Below are positions 56,001-57,731 of a stretch of DNA of 64,000 nt, piece after piece. Numbering within the stretch: the stretch's first letter is position 1; every line of letters starts with the position of its first letter. The stretch is from Mactra quadrangularis (taxonomy: Eukaryota; Mollusca; Bivalvia; Venerida; Mactridae). The stretch is taken from positions 8,146,560 to 8,210,559 of the forward strand of contig CM046293.1 of the NCBI GenBank assembly GCA_025267735.1, written 5' to 3'. Below the pieces are notes generated by a model. It was not told the origin of the DNA and did not search any database. It saw only the letters and a program-made list of their open reading frames with translations. The position numbers and the translations under genes are program-made.

Positions 56001-56686
56001 ACAAATGCTATCGTTTGACCATATTTTATACTGTGCCATCCAAAATTATGTTGACACACTTCTATTGAAGGTGTTTTCTTATTAATATATCATAATGGCA
56101 TTTTATTTTCACATGAATTTACACATTATGCTATTTTGTAATAGATTGTAACATTTGAATGGTGACTAATGATACCCTATGCAAATGGTATTGTTATACA
56201 TGTACCTGTATCCAGGGATTTTATATAGAATCCCTGGTGTATCTAATGTTACGTGTTTTATTTCTCACGTATTGTTGTAAATTTCAGAACAAATGTAATA
56301 TTTTTCCTACTAAATTAACGCTGTATCAGCACAATTTAGTTTTTTACAGCATCTAGGGAACATAACTTAGCTTACCTGAATCCTTGTCTATAACCAGTAC
56401 TTATCTACCCTTCCACAAGGCCCAAAGCTTCTCAATATTACTTATTAATGGAGGAAAATTACATTTTTGCTAAATTTTCATGGAATGGTATAACTACCCT
56501 GAGTGGGAAAATCACACATTTATGGATGGCACTGTATTAAATATGCCATATAACTTTGTTTCTTTACAGGTATATTTATGTATAGGAAATACCATTCTCT
56601 CATTTGGTGCAGCTTTGATCATATCACTACTGATAGAAATTCCTACCAGAAAAATAGAGAAAGTTTTCTTACGGAAAAAAGTGTAG
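5322..56686 (+). CDS. nrf-6-like: NRF-6-like membrane acyltransferase, 15 coding exons (gene span)
   Basis: Spliced gene encoding 765 aa by my reading. Joined exons: 5322-5835, 7479-7624, 10166-10247, 12222-12303, 14632-14792, 17145-17315, 18426-18522, 20034-20132, 27524-27689, 29595-29674, 30009-30122, 39651-39789, 52029-52215, 53076-53218, 56570-56686. Every junction has GT/AG, phases match, and the total of 2298 nt is a multiple of three. Domain order: signal peptide (about 1-25), extracellular NRF domain with paired cysteines (about 60-274), a first TM (about 275-295), then the multi-pass acyltransferase-3 domain (about 355-765). That domain carries R-x10-H (R365/H376), R-x-x-R (448-451), V-D-T-F-F and a late Y-L-V-H-P. 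In C. elegans, NRF-6 family proteins act in fluoxetine response and lipid transport. The substrate here is unknown. Introns 11 and 12 are swollen by mobile DNA. Confidence 0.93.
5955..6316 (+). mobile_element. MITE family T1 copy 3, in intron 1
   Basis: Starts ttcaaggtactcattcacag and ends agtacctttaa, with the same inverted ends and core as the copy at 2481. It begins about 120 bp after the exon 1 donor. Confidence 0.7.
7110..7200 (+). repeat. Retroelement 3'-tail-like repeat, copy 1
   Basis: The stretch ttatgcatatgattgtaaagcgcttttgaac, followed by a gcgctatac motif and an A-rich end, recurs in diverged form at about 56975-57055. It resembles LINE or SINE 3' tails. Confidence 0.45.
7479..7624 (+). 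CDS. nrf-6-like: nrf-6-like exon 2
   Basis: Codes residues 172-220. The acceptor is ttgataacag|GG and the donor is AAG|gtaagt. Contains G-H-L-E-S-G-L-F-E-G-N-H and L-G-S-F-D-D-C, which matches the NRF-domain G-x-x-x-G-N...G-x-Y/F-D-x-C signature, then a further cysteine. Confidence 0.92.
7935..8330 (+). repeat. Dispersed repeat with hairpin, copy 1
   Basis: The segment around gatttatcgatgaaat...ttttccactgttttgaaacaatg recurs inverted at about 51695-52005. Its 3' part (8225-8320) is an imperfect hairpin built on tttcacatgag / cacgtgaaaaa / ctcgtgaaa, with a gatatttagatatc centre. Confidence 0.6.
8649..9897 (+). repeat. Large dispersed repeat, family D, copy 1
   Basis: Near-identical over about 900 bp to 22108-23030, from the gacaaacaccaaaatcaa block through gcctccctttg to ttatttaactgcacat. 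This copy has ~335 bp (about 8850-9178) that the other lacks. No ORF is present, and the parent element class is not recognised. Confidence 0.8.
9898..10110 (+). mobile_element. tRNA-derived SINE, family S1, 5'-truncated
   Basis: B-box-like cccgggttcaatcccc, then body aaattaacctacaattg, gtgtaaatgggtactgtgag and taaagtcggctgaacatg, shared with copies at 17640-17862 (minus), 27173-27412 and 58467-58710. The A-box half is replaced by the end of repeat D. Confidence 0.75.
10166..10247 (+). CDS. nrf-6-like: nrf-6-like exon 3
   Basis: Codes residues 221-247, including V-G-T-C-V-A-S-S-C-T. This is the NRF-domain G-x-C-x-P/A-S-S-C pair. The acceptor is ttttttctag|CAA. The donor AAAG|gttact is non-optimal but phase-consistent with exon 4. 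Confidence 0.85.
11769..12121 (-). mobile_element. MITE family T1 copy 4, in intron 3
   Basis: TTAAAGGTAC at the left, GTACCTTTAA at the right, with the core taccgtgacatacgg on this strand. It ends 100 bp before exon 4. Confidence 0.7.
12222..12303 (+). CDS. nrf-6-like: nrf-6-like exon 4
   Basis: Codes residues 248-274: V-I-L-N-N-E-D... then Y-C-S-D-D and A-I-V-C, the closing cysteines of the NRF domain before the first TM. The acceptor is tctacttgcag and the donor AT|gtaagt. The last codon is split after two bases. Confidence 0.9.
12781..13202. mobile_element. MITE with GGCCCCAGTTTCAC inverted ends
   Basis: Left end GGCCCCAGTTTCACAAAC, right end TTCGTGAAACTGGGGCC, with a secondary inner inverted pair (actcaa...ttgagt). 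About 420 bp, non-coding. The class is unproven. Such ends are common in PIF/Harbinger-like MITEs of marine invertebrates (from memory). Confidence 0.65.
13281..13563 (-). mobile_element. tRNA-derived SINE, family S2, minus copy
   Basis: On the minus strand there is a tRNA-like head (A-box tggcgcagtttgtagcgc, B-box gggatcgaatccc), then a body ending in ttgatacggcgttaaaccc and an AAATA-type tail. It matches the plus copy at 19717-20004. Confidence 0.8.
13826..13992 (+). mobile_element. MITE with AGTCTACGAAATTAGTG ends, copy 1
   Basis: Left end agtctacgaaattagtggg, right end tttcgtagact. The inner ccggttgcccgggac is inverted relative to later gcaacc blocks. Related copies are at 51460-51615 and 58822-58967. 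Confidence 0.65.
14226..14478 (+). repeat. Compound pentanucleotide microsatellite TATTG / CATCG / TATCG
   Basis: 21 perfect TATTG units (14226-14330), then ten CATCG units (14331-14380), then a mainly TATCG block with one CATCG. The three blocks are related by single C/T changes. All frames are open on both strands, which produces spurious ORFs. Confidence 0.98.
14632..14792 (+). CDS. nrf-6-like: nrf-6-like exon 5 (first TM)
   Basis: Codes residues 275-328. It begins with a hydrophobic span (I-C-V-I-C-I-F-V-M-L-V-V-I-G) that forms the first TM after the NRF domain, followed by a polar Q/N/S-rich linker. The acceptor is tattttaccag and the donor TTAG|gtattt. Confidence 0.9.
14824..15072. mobile_element. 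MITE with GGCCTAAACTAAA-type inverted ends, copy 2
   Basis: Second copy of the 3018-3260 element, sharing gccctttaccgacc and gggcaaacaaacttaatttt. It starts about 30 bp after the exon 5 donor. Confidence 0.6.
15075..15370 (-). mobile_element. tRNA-derived SINE, family S3, diverged minus copy
   Basis: Shares cacggcggtca, gtcagtgattgacaactgtc and the degenerate tRNA-like end with the copies at 38386-38660 and 39328-39645. The A and B boxes are heavily mutated. Confidence 0.65.
15480..16679. mobile_element. hAT-like non-autonomous element with ~450-bp inverted repeats
   Basis: Left end CACTGGCACTGGAGTCC and right end GGACTCCAGTGCCAGTG, with an 8-bp target duplication AATGGTAA (15472-15479 and 16680-16687). 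The arms remain alignable inward for roughly 450 bp (for example the ccggaa...cagcgattgagagacactgctgacttcc block on each side). The middle is ~300 bp with no transposase. Length 1200 bp. An 8-bp duplication with CA...TG ends fits hAT. Confidence 0.85.
16746..17020 (+). repeat. 59-bp minisatellite, about 4.5 copies
   Basis: Tandem unit containing aagggtgacacaaaaaggggtc, then aatatctcttatttcc and gtgattccctaaattgat. The period is 59 bp by the constant one-base drift per 60. Middle copies are almost identical; the outer copies diverge. Confidence 0.95.
17145..17315 (+). CDS. nrf-6-like: nrf-6-like exon 6 (start of acyltransferase domain)
   Basis: Codes residues 329-385. C-L-S-Y-M-N-G-V-R-C-L followed by W-I-I-V-A-H-T is the entry motif of the acyltransferase-3 domain. 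R365 and H376 are 11 residues apart, the conserved R-x10-H pair, with the His proposed as catalytic. The acceptor is gtatttcag and the donor TCAG|gtacgt. Confidence 0.93.
17640..17862 (-). mobile_element. tRNA-derived SINE, family S1, minus copy
   Basis: The minus strand gives A-box tagtccagaggtagg, B-box gggtccgaatccc, cactaggggcactgctaattt and a body matching the other S1 copies. Confidence 0.8.
18426..18522 (+). CDS. nrf-6-like: nrf-6-like exon 7
   Basis: Codes residues 386-417, ending G-G-E-L-A-V-D-T-F-F-T-L. The V-D-T-F-F motif is typical of NRF-6-type acyltransferases. The acceptor is gtattttcag and the donor TTGAG|gtattg. Confidence 0.92.
19717..20004 (+). mobile_element. tRNA-derived SINE, family S2, complete plus copy
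   Basis: Head with A-box tagcgcagttgatagcgc and B-box gggttcgaatccc, a body, ttgatacggcgttaac and an AATA-repeat tail. It ends 30 bp before exon 8. Confidence 0.88.
20034..20132 (+). CDS. nrf-6-like: nrf-6-like exon 8
   Basis: Codes residues 418-450. It opens with a TM (S-G-I-L-V-S-Y-F-V-L) and ends F-Y-L-H-R-F-I. R448 and the split codon R451 (exons 8/9) form the R-x-x-R motif of acyltransferase 3. The acceptor is attttacag and the donor ATAAG|gtaaac. Confidence 0.92.
20375..20510 (-). mobile_element. tRNA-derived SINE, family S4, copy 1
   Basis: The minus strand carries A-box tggcaacgtggtagagtg and B-box gtgggttcgaatctc. The flanking aatccattggtcc and aagtgccgtattata are shared by the other S4 copies. 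Confidence 0.75.
20617..20760 (-). mobile_element. tRNA-derived SINE, family S4, copy 2
   Basis: Same structure 240 bp after copy 1: aaccctataaaaatccatgg, gagattcgaacccacgacc and gccgtattatacctctgct. Confidence 0.78.
20885..21069. mobile_element. 185-bp MITE with TA flanks (Tc1/pogo-like)
   Basis: Ends CCGTAAAACTCGGATATAAC and GTTATATCCGAGTTTTACTG are inverted, with TA on both sides. Inner ggtatgttataaccgagg repeats in both orientations. Non-coding. Confidence 0.8.
21259..21434. mobile_element. Small MITE with GGGGTGGATCCAGACTTTT ends
   Basis: tggggtggatccagactttt at the left and aaaaagtctagatccacccca at the right form ~20-bp inverted ends with one mismatch. The TSD was not resolved. Confidence 0.55.
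22108..23030 (+). repeat. Large dispersed repeat, family D, copy 2
   Basis: Second copy of 8649-9897 in the same orientation, with only scattered substitutions and one ~335-bp gap after gacatacaca. Confidence 0.8.
23287..23353. repeat. Perfect 24-bp hairpin with palindromic loop
   Basis: gtagcagtttgatatggg... (23287-23310) pairs exactly with 23330-23353. The 19-nt loop (actcgcttcgctcgt) is itself near-palindromic. Imperfect pairing extends outward (ggatagaatgctc / gagcatgctctatcc-like), so it is probably a small MITE. Confidence 0.85.
23569..25952. mobile_element. Long-TIR DNA transposon, Transib-like candidate
   Basis: Termini CACTGTCTAGATCGTG and CACGATCTAGACAGTG. The first ~90 bp of the arms match perfectly and similarity continues for ~550 bp (23569-24128 and 25398-25952). 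A 5-bp direct repeat GATAG flanks it (23564-23568, 25953-25957). CAC/GTG ends with a 5-bp duplication are Transib/ProtoRAG traits. No transposase is present, so it is non-autonomous and the class is inferred. The hAT-like MITE at 24563-25003 lies inside it. Confidence 0.7.
24563..25003. mobile_element. hAT-like MITE nested in the Transib-like candidate
   Basis: Ends TAAGGGCTGCGG and CCACAGCCCTA are inverted, and ATCTCAT is duplicated at 24556-24562 and 25004-25010. The interior has gagtactcgg/ccgag-type and gattcgtgaatcg palindromes. No ORF. Confidence 0.7.
26052..26125 (+). repeat. tRNA-like sequence (SINE head or pseudogene)
   Basis: A-box-like tagcgcagtcggtaac and B-box-like tggttcgaacctc at tRNA-like spacing. 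No plausible acceptor stem was found. Confidence 0.5.
26556..26640 (-). repeat. tRNA-like sequence, minus strand
   Basis: B-box cccgggttcgaatcctg and an A-box-like tagtcgtggcggtaag on the minus strand. The ggtatcc end has no matching 5' strand, so a functional tRNA is unlikely. Confidence 0.45.
26978..27122 (-). mobile_element. tRNA-derived SINE, family S4, copy 3
   Basis: aaccctataaacatctattgg, aaaatcgaacccacaacc and gccgtattaaacctctgct match the 20375 and 20617 copies. Confidence 0.75.
27173..27412 (+). mobile_element. tRNA-derived SINE, family S1, near-complete copy
   Basis: Head gagcagtggaaaagtggtagg and cccgggttctatcaccg, body aaattaacctacaattgttcc and gtaaagtcggctatacatg. Ends about 110 bp before exon 9. 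Confidence 0.82.
27524..27689 (+). CDS. nrf-6-like: nrf-6-like exon 9
   Basis: Codes residues 451-506, starting R-L-T-P-T-Y-A after the R-x-x-R motif, then a TM and C-K-I-T-W-W-R-S-L-L-Y-I, a typical NRF-6 W-W-x-x-L-L-Y segment. The acceptor is ttgtttcag. The donor ACC|gtagtt is weak, but it is the only choice in phase that joins to C-M-G-W-T-W-Y. Confidence 0.88.
27751..28113. mobile_element. MITE with AGGGACTTTAGTCAG ends, beside exon 9
   Basis: agggactttagtcagttatc at the left and gataactgactaaaatccct-type sequence at the right are inverted (~28 bp with mismatches). Inner ggtaagtaggtac/gtaggacctacc blocks also pair. Starts about 60 bp after the exon 9 donor. Confidence 0.65.
28647..28785 (+). 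repeat. Dispersed repeat, copy 1 of 2
   Basis: tgtctaaaaatagaaatatcag, gtagtattttagcagag and gaatctttcgaaccgatg recur at 54505-54612. Confidence 0.65.
29100..29411. mobile_element. ~310-bp MITE with CCCAGTAGCG ends
   Basis: cccagtagcgtgttcagttac... pairs with ...gtaactgaatacgctactggg. The arms run ~85 bp (aacgatacattcggaactc on both). A one-arm relative lies at 57628-57731. Confidence 0.78.
29595..29674 (+). CDS. nrf-6-like: nrf-6-like exon 10
   Basis: Codes residues 507-532. C-M-G-W-T-W-Y-L-G-N-D-M is the conserved C-M-x-W-x-W-Y-L-x-N-D-M/Q signature of NRF-6 proteins, followed by a TM. The acceptor is tactttcag and the donor TTTTA|gtaagt. Confidence 0.94.
30009..30122 (+). CDS. nrf-6-like: nrf-6-like exon 11
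   Basis: Codes residues 533-570. It finishes the preceding TM (Y-N-V-Y-I-G-S-V-I-C-F-I-F-W) and continues to Y-P-A-Q-H-Y-S-I-N. The acceptor is attttcag and the donor AACAA|gtaata. The intron that follows is 9.5 kb long because of the foldback element. Confidence 0.9.
30850..33130 (+). repeat. Left arm array of 97-bp units
   Basis: Successive ORF starts at 31889, 31986, 32083 and again 32471, 32568 step by exactly 97. Each unit contains three 12-bp steps (gtccattcaaat, gtctattcagaa, gtctattcgcaa), then aaaatcatatatatgcattcagaatg and a gtctgaagtctattataaagttgcgaatagaca-like half. Unit-to-unit identity looks high. Confidence 0.93.
33131..33350. other. Unique loop between the foldback arms
   Basis: Contains no 97-bp unit. 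Includes ggctcgatttggtttacag, cgaaatattcgggag and gcaaagcacgcaaac. Too short for a transposase and without a convincing ORF. Confidence 0.6.
33351..38376 (-). repeat. Right arm array of 97-bp units (inverted)
   Basis: Reverse-complement units (gcgaatagacttctgaatagac, attttgaatggacagc). The array also shows higher-order copying: a block near 36020-36890 recurs at 36899-37690 with an 879-bp offset (about nine units), and part of 35555-35745 recurs near 36729-36920. Confidence 0.9.
34330..35531. mobile_element. 1.2-kb TA-flanked DNA transposon nested in the right arm
   Basis: Starts CAGTCCAACCTGTG, ends CACAAGTTGGACTG, with TA on both sides: a Tc1/mariner/pogo-type layout. The inside is non-coding. 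A ~280-bp segment (about 34450-34735) is tandemly duplicated at 34740-35000. Both ends carry ggccgttgttcaca / tggccgct-type sub-repeats. Confidence 0.82.
39328..39645 (-). mobile_element. tRNA-derived SINE, family S3, intact minus copy
   Basis: tttgttgggtttgacgccg tail side, gcggtcagtcaacc, gatttagctgttaacc, then a tRNA-like head (B-box gggttcgaatccc, A-box tggcttagttgctagc on the minus strand). It ends a few bases before the exon 12 acceptor. Confidence 0.85.
39651..39789 (+). CDS. nrf-6-like: nrf-6-like exon 12
   Basis: Codes residues 571-617: K-I-S-T-E-R-M-E...Y-T-R-V-G-P-Y-I-I-G-L-L-T-G-Y. The R-x-G-P-Y-x-x-G-x-x-x-G-Y motif is a family hallmark. The acceptor is taaattacag and the donor CCCAGG|gtaagt. 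It is squeezed between a SINE directly upstream and an LTR 20 bp downstream. Confidence 0.94.
39810..40429 (+). repeat. 5' LTR (620 bp)
   Basis: Starts TATACATATTAGAC and ends CAGGTTACA. Identical base for base to 50168-50787 by line-by-line comparison. It lacks a canonical TG start. Possible TATA box tttataaatt near 39885 and polyadenylation signal AATAAA at 40260-40265. The start is fixed by the purine tract abutting the 3' copy. Confidence 0.96.
40432..40449 (+). promoter_or_regulatory. Candidate primer binding site
   Basis: TGGTGGAGAATGCC begins two bases after the 5' LTR. The first nine bases match the complement of the 3' end of eukaryotic tRNA-Ala as I recall it (TGGTGGAGATGCC), then an extra A follows. 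tRNA-Ala priming is therefore tentative. Confidence 0.55.
40509..40799 (+). CDS. gag-region leader ORF (96 aa)
   Basis: ATG-started, basic N-terminus (Y-L-R-N-R-R-A-N), S/T/Q-rich, no domain recognised. It is in the same frame as gag. Downstream of its TAA (40797) the frame stays open to another TAA (40989) and then to the gag ATG, so it may be the original gag N-terminus cut by two stops, or a separate leader peptide. Confidence 0.55.
   Translation: MSEYYLRNRRANSHGPTTSTPRTAQELLNTSKKRIKELRKQFYSDLQSNGSRSTKDSYTQELSQPPRFDDTQVPVQTDDKSILDDGRTKIIQPNDY
41061..41942 (+). CDS. gag: Gag (capsid/nucleocapsid)
   Basis: 293 aa. The N-terminal half (about 5-160) has the retrotransposon gag pattern: S-P-F-T-G-K-D-F-E-S-F at the start, F-Y-L-D-G-T-A-A-V-Y-Y, and Q-K-P-D-E-T-A-E-E-Y. 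A basic linker follows, then a Cys-rich stretch and a classical CX2CX4HX4C zinc knuckle (C-H-M-C...H...C) near residue 275. The capsid packages element RNA in virus-like particles. The frame ends in a single TGA (41940-41942), after which the same frame is open into protease. Confidence 0.9.
   Translation: MHSRIVKLSPFTGKDFESFSAFLSKFEKFCVINNIITDRQKCDIINFYLDGTAAVYYDNLSQDIKTDYKSLIKALQNRYKEELNFNLISIKQKPDETAEEYMSRALKISTDLKLEESILISLIINGLNDQIKRQVILKEPKSLPELSKFLKLCEVTNALSVSVMETKFDKLLDEMQGLKTQINDTKEISLLQSNDREGNFYRRSQNYERANRYDNTRDASQHESSQYHNFAYRKPRVVKRYTVNPQLLGQSQGCTRCGLDFCKFGKACPAFNKACHMCGKIGHFKSQCLTGRK
42048..43211 (+). pseudogene. pol: Pol part 1: protease and RT N-terminal half (frame-broken)
   Basis: Open in the gag frame from 41943 on; the first suitable codon used here is a GTG at 42048. 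An aspartic protease shows L-L-D-T-G-S-S-I (about residue 20) and I-I-G-M-D-F. RT starts with L-P-V-R-S-R-P-Y, then R-L-V-I-D-Y-R-H-L-N and F-S-K-I-D-I-K-S-A-F. The reading frame ends in TAA directly after a T run (43206-43209), within RT block B. RT continues in the -1 frame at once, so this is a single-base break, either a true mutation or a homopolymer error. Confidence 0.88.
43220..44290 (+). pseudogene. pol: Pol part 2: RT C-terminal half and RNase H
   Basis: Continues RT: F-G-L-R-N-S-P-S-F, the Y-M-D-D catalytic box at 43379-43390, F-L-G-M and the connection. RNase H has T-D-A-S (first Asp), E-L-E-L-L-A (Glu), T-D-N-K-S-L (Asp) and a late D-F-I-S-R. The first codon here is not ATG, which confirms it as a downstream piece. 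It ends at TGA 44288-44290, and integrase begins in another frame with a 4-base overlap. Confidence 0.9.
44287..45483 (+). pseudogene. pol: Pol part 3: integrase (HHCC and DDE core)
   Basis: 398 aa. A polar linker with a repeated T-L-P-V motif precedes the zinc-binding H-x3-H...C-x2-C domain (H-A-F-H...H...C-E-I-C), then the catalytic core: H-I-D-I-V-T-V-D, V-S-D-R-G-K-N-F and N-G-Q-V-E-R-I-H giving the DDE triad. It stops at TGA 45481-45483 directly after an A run. The C-terminus resumes in the next frame. Confidence 0.9.
45485..46051 (+). pseudogene. pol: Pol part 4: integrase C-terminus with chromodomain
   Basis: Open frame with no start codon of its own at the join. F-K-L-G-D-I-V-L-L and N-I-N-R-L-R-R-Y-Y are the usual integrase C-terminal features. 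After an acidic N/Q/D-rich spacer comes a chromodomain-like module: W-Y-R-V-K-K-L-I, H-Y-L-V-Q-W-A-N and S-W-I-P-E-Y-D-L. Chromodomains on integrases are thought to steer insertion to marked chromatin. It ends at TAA 46049-46051, 27 bp before the env ATG. Confidence 0.85.
46055..46073 (+). promoter_or_regulatory. Candidate splice acceptor for env mRNA
   Basis: A pyrimidine-rich ctgtatttttcttttgtag ends five bases before the env ATG (46079). Envelope genes of insect errantiviruses are made from a spliced RNA, so this is a likely subgenomic acceptor. The donor was not identified. Confidence 0.6.
46079..48397 (+). CDS. env: Envelope-like glycoprotein, baculovirus F type
   Basis: 772 aa, intact. 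A hydrophobic signal peptide (1-18) is followed by a dibasic site (K-R at 107-108). Next comes a glycine-rich hydrophobic stretch (G-F-I-G-D-L-G-S-T-L-F-G), the arrangement at the F2/F1 cleavage and fusion peptide of baculovirus F and errantivirus Env proteins. A heptad-like region (130-230), many cysteines (350-465) and N-glycosylation sites follow. TM1 lies at about 566-588. Unlike the simple family layout, ~185 residues follow TM1, including a second TM (636-653). It is unbroken although pol is not. Confidence 0.85.
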   Translation: MAIIILIISLMLRGTDAQDVLRINQGIQFAEPTNWYNYVNEWIHTVEFKLPDEKSFVKDIPKCKDQLGCILTLEIQTIKNHLEIESKLLFQILDGIIPKITFDGISKRDGPILGFIGDLGSTLFGVATTSQLSVLRNHVNKLTKIVNTMTTDFSQSEDGLSSFMSHVNEELKMFEQFVHNEDREISNILNDIRSQNNRHEVIEKSILLYNEKFAQIRSNLNNLLKGIQMLNSGKVSTFIIPAFRLQLVLNNVARILSDKYDSYQLISDNAAFYYQHAKFIYGRHNRNIYVSIHLPIVHKGKFQVYNINLFPIPLNNDFNNTDASILINTPGYIIINHEDQSYAAANDHSLKKCVRYANFMLCNEDIVFNTKNKASCLMEIYKNENISKINELCNHKMIQGALQPELRRLSNDKFLVIRQANLTMECTDNSTMIEGCKLCFVKVPCGCQLKTELHITDIYFANCDSETSNNTGTVHPINLPYMKYFFNDSILTQLVNNMSRIHPDNITLPQYQMYHHKSREILAKTKRIEISLEHLAEKAKTNSKVYANLAESYYDENLGSDSYSILYKLISIGSIIITILNSVCIYFIYRKISLLLMATSIMRQARAFELEYVTSTTQSPYDSFLSSLRNDLQYDHIILGIVILNLFIAIYVMSKISKKNNSINNYLNLHLSNGINCLDTTLLQIPTCPVEWNITNHRSIFVDGIVGKIFPRLIIDASEVKIKNKLTNVELEIPSSIRLGLMQWLRMKKMLKTTYFINLEIVHNGMKMSHFE
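48398..49227 (+). other. AT-rich spacer between env and the BTB-like ORF
   Basis: 830 bp with no ORF of note. Short direct repeats (attattattgtatttcataaca, twice near 48560-48615). A pyrimidine-rich stretch ending cttcactag near 49052 could be an acceptor for a separate transcript. Confidence 0.5.
49228..49785 (+). CDS. Accessory ORF, BTB/POZ-like protein
   Basis: 185 aa from the ATG at 49228 (the frame is open back to 49156). Near the start, R-R-L-L-K-Y-S-S-Y-F-R-A-M (12-24) resembles the BTB core 'vLaacSpYFramf'. Later F-L-F-N-F-V-H-K-F, L-I-K-C-L-E, I-L-D-I-A-M-F-F-D-I and L-Q-R-Q-L follow the order of BTB helices (Y-x-G, L-L-x-A-A-x-x-L-x-I, L). The C-terminal third is lysine-rich. It is not a standard Gypsy gene and lies where accessory genes of complex retroviruses sit. 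Function unknown; BTB proteins often act as Cullin-3 adaptors or dimerisation modules. Confidence 0.6.
   Translation: MESFTNTVVQRRRLLKYSSYFRAMAEFNHLSNQVYPLTVKPLNSNIMVYQGPYKTDTATKFLFNFVHKFCTFDEDFIDLGDELIKCLEENIPIDFILDIAMFFDIEILQRQLYYRISNYTNYFNKINLLKSINFYNIDQDVIQIYFHTFLITTPLPKTIKQKKLTFFLNKSNKHINQLIAKQIKK
50155..50167 (+). promoter_or_regulatory. Polypurine tract
   Basis: aagtggggggaga directly abuts the 3' LTR start at 50168 and primes plus-strand DNA synthesis in LTR elements. It fixes the LTR boundary. Confidence 0.85.
50168..50787 (+). repeat. 3' LTR (620 bp)
   Basis: Identical to the 5' LTR at an offset of 10,358. AATAAA at 50618-50623. GATT follows at 50788-50791. Confidence 0.96.
51460..51615 (-). 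mobile_element. MITE with AGTCTACGAAATTAGTG ends, copy 2 (diverged)
   Basis: ggttgcccaag and cccaggcgaccgggtacccactaa match the 13826 element in reverse. Confidence 0.55.
51695..52005 (-). repeat. Dispersed repeat, inverted copy of 7935-8330
   Basis: Shares gctcacaagtgaaataaatagatcttac, caaattttctgtttattatatgc and gaaacagtggaatatcgat-type blocks in reverse. Ends ~25 bp before exon 13. Confidence 0.6.
52029..52215 (+). CDS. nrf-6-like: nrf-6-like exon 13
   Basis: Codes residues 618-679: a TM (V-I-C-W-F-L-C-V-I-L), then Y-P-D-Y-G...R-S-A-F-S-L-A-I-S-W-V-A-F-A-C. The W-x-x-x-x-A-C-x-x-x-x-A-G end is conserved in the family. The acceptor is attttttacag and the donor GCAG|gtatgt. Confidence 0.93.
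52249..52436 (-). mobile_element. MITE family T1 copy 5, internally deleted
   Basis: ttaaaggttc at the left, gaatgagtaaatttaa at the right, and part of the core missing. Starts 33 bp after the exon 13 donor. Confidence 0.55.
52653..53057 (+). repeat. TCA/TCG trinucleotide microsatellite before exon 14
   Basis: ~400 bp of TCA units with TCG and ACC interruptions, purest at 52960-53055. It ends 18 bp before the exon 14 acceptor AG. Spurious poly-Ile, poly-His and poly-Met ORFs arise from it. Confidence 0.97.
53076..53218 (+). CDS. nrf-6-like: nrf-6-like exon 14
   Basis: Codes residues 680-727: G-L-I-N-K-I-L-S...F-G-R-L-T-Y-T-T-Y-L-V-H-P-L-I. The L-T-Y-x-x-Y-L-x-H motif near the C-terminus is conserved in NRF-6 proteins. 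The acceptor is tctatttcag and the donor GAAGTT|gtaagt. Confidence 0.93.
53219..56315 (+). other. Intron 14, mostly unrecognised
   Basis: Contains a hairpin at about 53868-53900 (gattctcgat / atcgagaatc) and a second copy of the 28647 repeat at 54505-54612. The rest is AT-rich without features I can name. Confidence 0.6.
54505..54612 (+). repeat. Dispersed repeat, copy 2 of 2
   Basis: ctaaaaatagaaatatcagtttg, gtagtattttagcagag and gattctttcgaaccggtg match 28647-28785. Confidence 0.65.
56316..56515 (-). mobile_element. SINE S2 fragment upstream of exon 15
   Basis: ctgtatcagcacaatttag, cttgtctataaccagtac, cttccacaaggcc and ttttcatggaatggtataac match S2 in reverse. The tRNA-like head is lost; it stops ~55 bp before the acceptor. 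Confidence 0.7.
56570..56686 (+). CDS. nrf-6-like: nrf-6-like exon 15 (C-terminus and stop)
   Basis: Codes residues 728-765 and TAG: V-Y-L-C-I-G-N, a last TM (I-L-S-F-G-A-A-L-I-I-S-L-L) and I-E-I-P-T-R-K-I-E-K, the E-x-P...L/I-E-K ending of the family, then a basic tail. The acceptor is ctttacag. Confidence 0.94.
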   Translation, partial: VYLCIGNTILSFGAALIISLLIEIPTRKIEKVFLRKKV

Positions 56687-56893
56687 TTCTATTTAATCAT
56701 ACTATGAAGGAATCTGTGAAAAAGTTGTATAGAAAAATTTGATGGTTGGTATCTTTATTTATGTATCTAAATGTATACATGTGTTGATGAAGGGTGAAGT
56801 GCTTTGCTATGTATTGTTATGTTTTCTTATGTATGTAGCTTTTTGTATTTATTAGATCTATACCAATGTACATGTATATACATTTTGCTAACT

Positions 56894-56899
56894 AATAAA
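56894..56899 (+). terminator. Polyadenylation signal of the nrf-6-like gene
   Basis: AATAAA 208 bp after the stop codon, the first canonical signal downstream. Confidence 0.65.
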
Positions 56900-57114
56900 A
56901 ATATGTGGAGGATAAAAGAATCTATTTTATTATCTTTGCATATTTAAAAACATATCTTAACCATTTATTTATATATTATGCATATTATTGCAAAGCTCTT
57001 TTGAACAAATTGGTAATATGATAAGAGTCCTATACAAATATGGTATGTAATGAAAAATTCAATAACAGTTTCTAAGGATGTTATAATATTGTGTTGTTTT
57101 GATTTATGTGTCTA

Positions 57115-57245
57115 ACATGAAATGGACCAATCTAGAATTGGACCAACAACCTTTCAAGTCCTACGCTAACAGCAGATACTCTTCCATACAACCATAATAC
57201 ATAGCTAGAAGGCAAAACAGTTCAAGTACTGTATTATATAGTTTA
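57115..57245 (-). mobile_element. SINE S4, degenerate copy 4
   Basis: ggaccaacaacc, cttccatacaaccataata and caagtactgtattata resemble S4. The boxes are decayed. Confidence 0.5.
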
Positions 57246-57627
57246 TTTTATTTAACTGTTAGTGGCTCATATATACACCCCACTGATTTAATTACTCGCT
57301 ACAGTATTTTTGTACTGACTATCAATAATGTATTAATCTGTATCTAATTGTACAGGAATTATTGAAAGAGAATTAAGTATTTGAATCAGCTGAGTTAATG
57401 TATGTGTGCCACTAAAAGTAACATTTGGGACACCTCGACCTTTCATGAATGAATAATCTCAGAAGGATTTGTTGGGAGTATACCCTGTCGGCTTGGGTTT
57501 TTACTACCTACGCAAGGCGAAGCACAAGTGAGGCACGTAACAGTTATGCAAAATAGTTCTTGTAGTATACACACAGATCTTTGTCAAAAAATATTTCTAT
57601 GTTATATATTGAACAAAATTCATCCCC

Positions 57628-57731
57628 AAAACGATCGTGTATTTGTTTACTTCAACACTGGTAGTTCCAAAATGGCGTCTAAATATGTCCGAGGTTATTC
57701 ATTGCGAATGGCCGAGAAGTTCCGAATGTAA
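57628..57731. repeat. One-arm relative of the 29100 MITE
   Basis: cgtgtatttgtttac, ccaaaatggcgtctaaatatgtccg and gcgaatggccgagaagttcc match the right arm of the 29100-29411 element. Confidence 0.65.
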
